Source: Halalkalibacter oceani
GTDB taxonomy: Bacteria > Bacillota > Bacilli > Bacillales > Bacillaceae_D
Direction: 5' to 3'
Length of the DNA stretch: 64,000 nt
Assembly: GCF_040544555.1 (NCBI RefSeq)
Contig: NZ_JBEPKD010000004.1
Span: 1 to 64,000 of the forward strand
Shown here: positions 59,189 through 64,000 of the stretch, in pieces
Layout of the letters: each line of letters starts with the position of its first letter
How positions within the stretch are numbered: the stretch's first letter is position 1
Notes under the pieces: model-generated
Databases searched by the model: none
The model's input: only the letters and a program-made list of their open reading frames with translations
Told to the model about the DNA's origin: nothing
Made by a program: the position numbers and the translations under genes

Positions 59189-59215
59189 TGTCACATCCGA
59201 TCAAGCCGATACGTC
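59189..59215 (+). promoter_or_regulatory. ECF41 promoter of the carboxymuconolactone-decarboxylase-like gene
   Basis: On the plus strand TGTCACA (59189-59195), 16 bp, CGTC (59212-59215): again an exact match to the ECF41 consensus, 57 bp upstream of the start codon at 59273 and divergent from the promoter at 59145-59171. Confidence 0.85.
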
Positions 59216-59272
59216 ATCGTAGTAGAGGAGCCAATCATGCTCTTCATAAATATTTTTAAAAGGAGCTATGTT

Positions 59273-59743
59273 ATGAAACCACGAATGAAAAGTCCGCTTG
59301 AAGTTATTCCGAATGTAAACGAAGCATTGCAAGGCTTAGGAAAGGCGTTATTCACTTCCGCAGCAGAAACAGACATCCCGCGTCAAATCCTTTTTCTATG
59401 CTATCTCCGCGCGAGTCAAATTAATGGAGACAGCGTGTGCGTGCAGCTCCATGCCACTAATGCGAAAAATGAAGACGCCTCTCCTGAAAAAGTGTTAGCT
59501 GTCGCAGCCTGGAGAGAAACGCCATTTTTTTCAGAAGCTGAGCGTGCCGCTTTGGCACTTGTCGAAGCAGTCACCCGCCTAAGCGACCAAAGCAACCCCG
59601 TTACTGAGGAGACGTATCTTGAAGCCGCCCGGCATTATGAGGAAAAAGCGTTAGCAACGCTTATTGCCGGAATCGCTACAGTGAATTTGTTTAACCGCCT
59701 AAATGTCGCGACAAGACAAATCGTGCAGGGACCGCAAACATAA
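59273..59743 (+). CDS. Carboxymuconolactone-decarboxylase/AhpD-like protein
   Basis: A 156-residue CMD-fold protein, the typical partner of ECF41 sigma factors. Start 59273 follows AAAAGGAG. FLCYLRASQINGDSVCVQLHATNA is the active-site helix; the usual CxxC pair is incomplete, with Asp53 in place of the first Cys and Cys56 plus His60 retained. Many partners have CxxC-VxxH, so this one may lack the disulfide activity. Target of the promoter at 59189. Confidence 0.87.
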   Translation: MKPRMKSPLEVIPNVNEALQGLGKALFTSAAETDIPRQILFLCYLRASQINGDSVCVQLHATNAKNEDASPEKVLAVAAWRETPFFSEAERAALALVEAVTRLSDQSNPVTEETYLEAARHYEEKALATLIAGIATVNLFNRLNVATRQIVQGPQT

Positions 59744-59783
59744 ATAGGTAATGGCACGAGCCTTCCTATTTTAAAAAGCAAAG

Positions 59784-59830
59784 AGCTGTCTCAAAGGAAA
59801 ATTGCTCCCCCTTTGAAGACAGCTTTTCCT
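59784..59830 (+). terminator. Terminator of the carboxymuconolactone-decarboxylase-like gene
   Basis: AGCTGTC and CAAAGG pair with CCTTTG and GACAGCT, followed by TTTTCC. It lies 40 bp after the stop codon. The 59831-60033 stretch beyond it holds nothing I can identify. Confidence 0.7.
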
Positions 59831-60033
59831 CTGAATGGACCACTTCCTCCCAGACAACCGGAGAATTTTTTCCTTCACGGAGTAACAGGCCTACATCTCC
59901 ATCGAAGCAATGATCACATTGCCCACCCTTTCCCCCCTCCAGCTTACACCAAGTATAGTTGCGCCAGTCTCCCTTCCATTATAATAAAAACACCACGACT
60001 GCCATACGGGCAGAGAGGCGAGCCGGAAGCCGC

Positions 60034-60086
60034 TAAAAAAGCCGAAAGGGAGAATCCATATAAGAGATGGATATCCTTTTCGGCTC
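60034..60086 (-). terminator. Terminator of the giant surface-protein gene
   Basis: On the minus strand AGCCGAAAAGGATATCCAT pairs with the ATGGATTCTCCCTTTCGGCT side and is followed by six T. It is 25 bp after the stop codon at 60111. Confidence 0.85.
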
Positions 60087-60110
60087 CTTGCCAGTGATCT
60101 AAAAATCGGT

Positions 60111-63100
60111 TTATTGCCCTCTTGCCGCTGTTTCGATGTCAGCGTACGCCCAATGGGTGACCGGCACATCGGCGAAGCTCGGGTTCGTACTTACGTCAGC
60201 AGCCTCCCGCGCAAAAAGGCGGTTTAACACAGTAACGGCCTGGGCCCTCGTTAATGGTGCCGCTGGGCGAAAAGAGTTGTCTCCAAACCCTTCCATCAAT
60301 CCCCATTGGCTGATCGCATCGATCTCTTCCTTGGCCCAATGGTTTTGGGACACATCCTCGTAAAGAATGACCGTACCTTCTCCCTTATCTGGGCAACAAT
60401 CCTCCCTTTGCTCGTGCATCCAGCGGTAGGCGATAACCGCCATCTGAGCCCGGGTGATTTCTTCTTCAGGCCGGAACTGCCTATCTTCATATCCGTTCAT
60501 GATGCCGTTCCGCTGGACTACAGAAATTTCATGGTAGGCCCAGTGCTCGTCGGAAATGTCAACAAACCAGCCTTCTCTCTCGTCTTCCTCGCTCCCGAGA
60601 TAACGGCCGAGCATAGTCGCCATTTGTTCTCTGGTTACTGATTCATTAGGACGGAATGTTCCATCGGGATAGCCTTCAATGTAAGGAGGAATTGGCTCTC
60701 CTTCTTCTTCCCTAAGGTAGTTGGCCCATCCTTCCAAGGACAACGGAGTGAAGGTACTGAACTTCTCTACTTGAAAAGTAACTCCTTCCTCTCCCGCCGT
60801 TCCTGGATATGAAATGAACTCGACCGGTACAAGCACTTGCTCCTCATCACTATGCTCGATAAATACGACGATGTCCTCACGATTTTCCGTGTCCAGTTCC
60901 GGTAGCGGAATCGTCAGGTCGACGCTACGTCCTTGGACATTGGTTGTCACCATCACCGGCCAGGTAAGAATGTCCACTTTCGGATCGTCAAGACCGAGCC
61001 GGAGAGCTGCTTCCTGTGCTTGCTCACTGATGGCTTCGTGATCAACTTCCTCTCGGACCGGCTCCAACTCCAAGGATAAGTCTTCACTGACATCCCCCAT
61101 GGAAGAGACTGGCAAGAACAGACCCAAGTAGGAGGTAAGGATATCCACGTTCACATTCGCTTCCTCTAGTAGCACCGCTGCTTCTTTCTCAATCGTGATC
61201 ATCATCCGGGACACGTCTTCCTCCTCGGGCCAAAAGAGCCGGAGAGTATCAGGAACGTCGTCTCGATCCAAAAAGAAAGTAACAAAGGACTCTGTTATGA
61301 CCAATTCTTCTGTCACGGCTCCGTTCGACCCTGTCGTCCGAATCAGGACTAACACTTCCTCCTCTATTCCTTCCACCACGACAGGAATCTCTTCCTCCGT
61401 GGCAGAACTTGGCGGACGCGGCGAAGGACTTGGAGCTCCCCCTCCGCCACCGCTTCCACCGGAAGCACGCGCAGCAGTCGTCGCTGTCACGGTAGAGGCT
61501 CCACTCTCACCGGAGTCATTCACCGCTTTCAGGCTGTACTCGTACGTTGTCTCCGGTGTTAAGCCAGTATCTTCATACACCATTTCCTCGCCACGGTAAA
61601 TCTCGTCTCCATCACGTGTTAGCACATACTCTTCGGCATAGGCGACATTTTCCCAACTCACCTGAATCGACGTAGTTGAAGTGCTGTCAACCTCTAACAC
61701 AGGCGTATCCGGGACAGGCGGCTTGACATTCACTGTCACTGTTTCTGTCGCCGCGCCTCCGTATTCCGTGGTGGCTGTGGCCTGTACCGTCAACGTTCCC
61801 ACGGTTCCCGTGTCGAGTTCCAACGTATCATCGGACCCTGCCGTTATCCCGTCAACCGTCCATTCCACCCCTTCAATCTCAAAATGACTATGGGAGGACT
61901 CGAGCCTCAATGAAGCCGAGGCACCCAAAACCACATCAATCGGTGCGTCAACCACTTCGTCAGCATAAAAAATCGTGACTTCAGGAGCTGAGTCAAAAGC
62001 GACAAAACGATGATCGTGCTCAGCAGCATAAGATTGCGTCGTCGAATCCGCGTGCCCAATCAGTGTCAAATCAGCCGCGTTATCCTCAAACACGTCGTTG
62101 CCGAACGCAACATCAAGATTGTGAATGATCACCTCTGTCAGGTTGTTATTCCTAAAGGCAAAAGCCACTATCTCCGTCACATTGTCTGGGATGATCACCT
62201 CCGTCAGATCGTTATTCTGAAAGGCAGTGCTCCCAATTGTCTCCACACCGGTGCCCAGCTCCACCTCTGTCAGGTTGTTATTCGCAAAGGCACCAGACCC
62301 TATCTCCGTCACATTGTCTGGGATGATCACGTCCGTCAGAGCGTTAAACGCAAAGGCAGAGTTCCCAATTGTCTGCACACCGGTGCCCAGCTCCACCTCT
62401 GTCAGGGTGTTAGTCACAAAGGCGCCAGACCCTATAACCACCACGCTGTCTGGGATGATCACGTCCGTCAGAGTGTTATTCTGAAAGGCAGAGTCCCCAA
62501 TCGTCTCCACACCGGCGCCCAACACCACCTCTGTCAGGCTGTTATTCCAAAAAGCGCCAGTCCCTATCTCCGTCACATTGTCTGGAATGATCACCTCTGT
62601 CAGATTGTTATTCTGAAAGGCAGAGTCCCCAATCACCTCTACACCGGTGCCCAACACCACCTCTGTCAGGTTATTACCCTGAAAGGCAGAGCTCCCTATA
62701 ACCACCACGCTGTCTGGAATGATCACCTCTGTCAGATTGTTATTTTGAAAGGCAGAACCCCCAATCGCGGTGACCGTCCGTTCCTCGATCATTTCCGGAA
62801 TCACCAGCGACGTCGGCACAGGGCCATAATCGTCTTCGTTCCAGCCGGTGATCGTCAGCGTGTCATCGGCATTGATCTCATATTCAAAGCCCAGACCCAA
62901 ATAAAGAACAATATCCACAAAATGATGCTCACGCTCCGCAGCATAACCTTCCGTCGTCGAGTCTACATAACCGATTAACGTCAGATCAGGGTCATTGTTC
63001 GGGAATACATTTCCGGAAAAATCAACCTCGTCGTTATGAATAATGACTGTTCGTAAGTCATTATATTCAAAAGCGCCGTTGCCAATCGACGTCACACTAT

Positions 63101-64000
63101 CCGGGATTTCCAGGCTAGTGAGGTTGTTATACCCAAAAGCACCGTTGCCAATCGACGTCACACTATCTGGAAGATCCAAGGATTCCAGAGCATTCCCCAT
63201 GAAAGCCTCCGTTCCGATCGTTAGCACATCGTCGCCGAATTCAATTTCCGTAAGACGATTGTCATAAAAAGCCCAATGCCCGATGCCTGTCACCCCATCT
63301 GGAATGACCACGGACGTCAGCTGGTTCCTAGAAAAAGCCTCGTCGGCAATTCTGTTTAGCCCCGTCCCAAACACGACCTCAGTGAGCTTATTGTCATGAA
63401 AAGCATACGCCCCCATAGTCGTCACACTATCGGGAATGACAATCCTCGTCAGTTCGTTTTGACCAAAAGCCCAGTTCCCAATTGCAGTCACGCCGTCGGG
63501 AATCACCACTTCCTCCAAATTGTTCATCGCAAACACATTGTTCCCGATCACCGCGAGCGTATTCGGAAGCGTTAATTCCTCCAAGCGGTTATCCGTAAAC
63601 GCATAATTCCCAATCGACGTTACCCCATCTGGAAGCGTCAACTCCGTCAGCCTGTTCCCCCAAAACGCATAGTCGCGAATTGTCGTCAGCGTATCCGGAA
63701 GGGACACTTCCGTCAGAGATTTTTCCTCGAAGGCTTCCTCCCCAATCGCAGTGACCGTCCGTCCCTCAATCATCTCCGGAATCACCAGCGACGTCGGCAC
63801 AGGGCCATAATCGGCTTCATTCCATCCAGTGATCGTTAACGTATCATCGGCGTTGATCTCATATTCAAAACTCAGCCCCGAATAAAGCCGAATATCCACA
63901 AAGCGATACTCATGCTCCGCGGCATACGCCTCCGTCGTCGATCCTCTATAACCGACTAAGGCCAGGTCGTCCGTGTTGTCCGCAAAGATGTTGCCGGAAG
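60111..64000 (-). CDS. BspA-type LRR surface protein with FN3-like and SLH domains (5' end outside window)
   Basis: The frame is open to the window edge, so the start lies beyond 64000; the GTG at 63899 is internal. From the N-terminal side: a linker (STTEAYAAEHEY) and a domain (EYEINADDTLTITGWNEADY), then BspA-like leucine-rich repeats of about 23 residues (patterns LTEVVIPDGVTAIGNWAF) at about 62990-63760; a second copy of linker and domain; a second block at about 62100-62800 whose repeats alternate IIPDNVTEIG and LGTGVETIG; an Ig-like and an FN3-like domain (VSWENVAYAEEYVLTRDGD); a GGSGGGGG linker; a further domain; and three SLH domains (HWAYHEISVVQRNGIMNGYE, HWAKEEIDAISQWGLMEGFG). SLH domains attach it to the cell-wall polymer. 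A secreted adhesin or surface-binding role is likely. Confidence 0.9.
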   Translation of the reverse strand, partial: SGNIFADNTDDLALVGYRGSTTEAYAAEHEYRFVDIRLYSGLSFEYEINADDTLTITGWNEADYGPVPTSLVIPEMIEGRTVTAIGEEAFEEKSLTEVSLPDTLTTIRDYAFWGNRLTELTLPDGVTSIGNYAFTDNRLEELTLPNTLAVIGNNVFAMNNLEEVVIPDGVTAIGNWAFGQNELTRIVIPDSVTTMGAYAFHDNKLTEVVFGTGLNRIADEAFSRNQLTSVVIPDGVTGIGHWAFYDNRLTEIEFGDDVLTIGTEAFMGNALESLDLPDSVTSIGNGAFGYNNLTSLEIPDSVTSIGNGAFEYNDLRTVIIHNDEVDFSGNVFPNNDPDLTLIGYVDSTTEGYAAEREHHFVDIVLYLGLGFEYEINADDTLTITGWNEDDYGPVPTSLVIPEMIEERTVTAIGGSAFQNNNLTEVIIPDSVVVIGSSAFQGNNLTEVVLGTGVEVIGDSAFQNNNLTEVIIPDNVTEIGTGAFWNNSLTEVVLGAGVETIGDSAFQNNTLTDVIIPDSVVVIGSGAFVTNTLTEVELGTGVQTIGNSAFAFNALTDVIIPDNVTEIGSGAFANNNLTEVELGTGVETIGSTAFQNNDLTEVIIPDNVTEIVAFAFRNNNLTEVIIHNLDVAFGNDVFEDNAADLTLIGHADSTTQSYAAEHDHRFVAFDSAPEVTIFYADEVVDAPIDVVLGASASLRLESSHSHFEIEGVEWTVDGITAGSDDTLELDTGTVGTLTVQATATTEYGGAATETVTVNVKPPVPDTPVLEVDSTSTTSIQVSWENVAYAEEYVLTRDGDEIYRGEEMVYEDTGLTPETTYEYSLKAVNDSGESGASTVTATTAARASGGSGGGGGAPSPSPRPPSSATEEEIPVVVEGIEEEVLVLIRTTGSNGAVTEELVITESFVTFFLDRDDVPDTLRLFWPEEEDVSRMMITIEKEAAVLLEEANVNVDILTSYLGLFLPVSSMGDVSEDLSLELEPVREEVDHEAISEQAQEAALRLGLDDPKVDILTWPVMVTTNVQGRSVDLTIPLPELDTENREDIVVFIEHSDEEQVLVPVEFISYPGTAGEEGVTFQVEKFSTFTPLSLEGWANYLREEEGEPIPPYIEGYPDGTFRPNESVTREQMATMLGRYLGSEEDEREGWFVDISDEHWAYHEISVVQRNGIMNGYEDRQFRPEEEITRAQMAVIAYRWMHEQREDCCPDKGEGTVILYEDVSQNHWAKEEIDAISQWGLMEGFGDNSFRPAAPLTRAQAVTVLNRLFAREAADVSTNPSFADVPVTHWAYADIETAARGQ

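Noticed and set aside
62010..62978. 322-codon plus-strand frame opposite the LRR repeats.
   Set aside because: It mirrors the repeat periodicity of the LRR gene and has no family features, so it is an antisense by-product of the repeats.
1..64000. Search by eye for cas genes, transposases, integrases, tRNA and rRNA genes.
   Set aside because: None recognised anywhere in the window; the CRISPR array is the only defence-type feature besides the decayed HEPN/MNT pair.

Overview
The window reads as chromosome from a low-to-mid GC member of the Bacillaceae. The evidence is a set of Bacillus-type genes (YueD-like reductase, bacillithiol-dependent FosB, TcyP cystine importer, YitT, PadR, Uma2), consensus sigma-A promoters, a CcpA-type cre site, Pho-box-like direct repeats, an SLH-anchored surface protein, and a stem-loop repeat (53405-53525) of the kind scattered through Bacillaceae genomes. 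I cannot name the species. I saw no rRNA, tRNA, phage module, transposase or cas gene.

Layout. 99-2734: a GntP-type permease and a LacI-family repressor, with two identical operators and a cre site. 2873-5509: a small unknown gene, a YueD-like reductase, then a type I-C CRISPR array (18 repeats plus a decayed 19th) that has its leader but no cas genes in view. 5570-8675: a LysR regulator divergent from a fluoroacetate-dehalogenase-like hydrolase and a tartrate/D-malate dehydrogenase. 8696-11403: aldo/keto reductase, alpha/beta hydrolase and an FMN-type oxidase-fold protein. 11497-24302: a complete C-P lyase phosphonate locus (phnGHIJKML-D-C-E-E), followed after a convergent flavin-type gene by an accessory block of PHP phosphoesterase, hexapeptide-repeat transferase and PhnF-like GntR. 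A shared 12-bp motif and Pho-type repeats link the two blocks. 24350-28919: a two-component system divergent from a DJ-1/PfpI fusion protein and two membrane proteins.

29022-36495 is a coherent catabolic and uptake cluster: YitT-like membrane protein, dihydropyrimidinase, FCD-type GntR regulator, an unrecognised 283-residue protein, and an NMT1/THI5-type ABC importer. It is tied together by two exact copies of the 11-bp FadR-type operator TGGTCTAACCA. 36617-45764 is ordinary accessory chromosome: a DUF4375-like protein, Uma2, an MFS transporter with a tautomerase, a LysR gene lacking a normal start codon, fosB with a BASS/ACR3-like carrier, a PadR-regulated membrane protein with three operator copies, a 21-residue-repeat coiled-coil protein and an FAD monooxygenase.

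45989-53082 holds small and conserved genes, a LysE-family pseudogene interrupted by a palindromic repeat, tcyP, and a polar amino-acid ABC importer. 53083-53812 is a repeat-bearing non-coding stretch. 53813-57155 carries an IclR regulator, a second cyclic-amidohydrolase and an epimerase. 57263-58149 is a gene graveyard containing a SigJ-like C-terminal remnant and a frameshifted HEPN/MNT pair. 58249-59743 is an ECF41-type sigma factor facing a carboxymuconolactone-decarboxylase-like gene; both have exact matches to the ECF41 promoter. The window closes inside a very large BspA-type leucine-rich-repeat protein with C-terminal SLH domains (60111 to beyond 64000).

The strongest leads are the paired ECF41 promoters, the operator-linked pyrimidine/hydantoin-type cluster with its unknown 283-residue protein, the dual PhnF-like/Pho-like control of the phosphonate locus, the conserved dehalogenase active site, and the palindromic repeat family that in one place serves as a terminator and in another breaks a gene.
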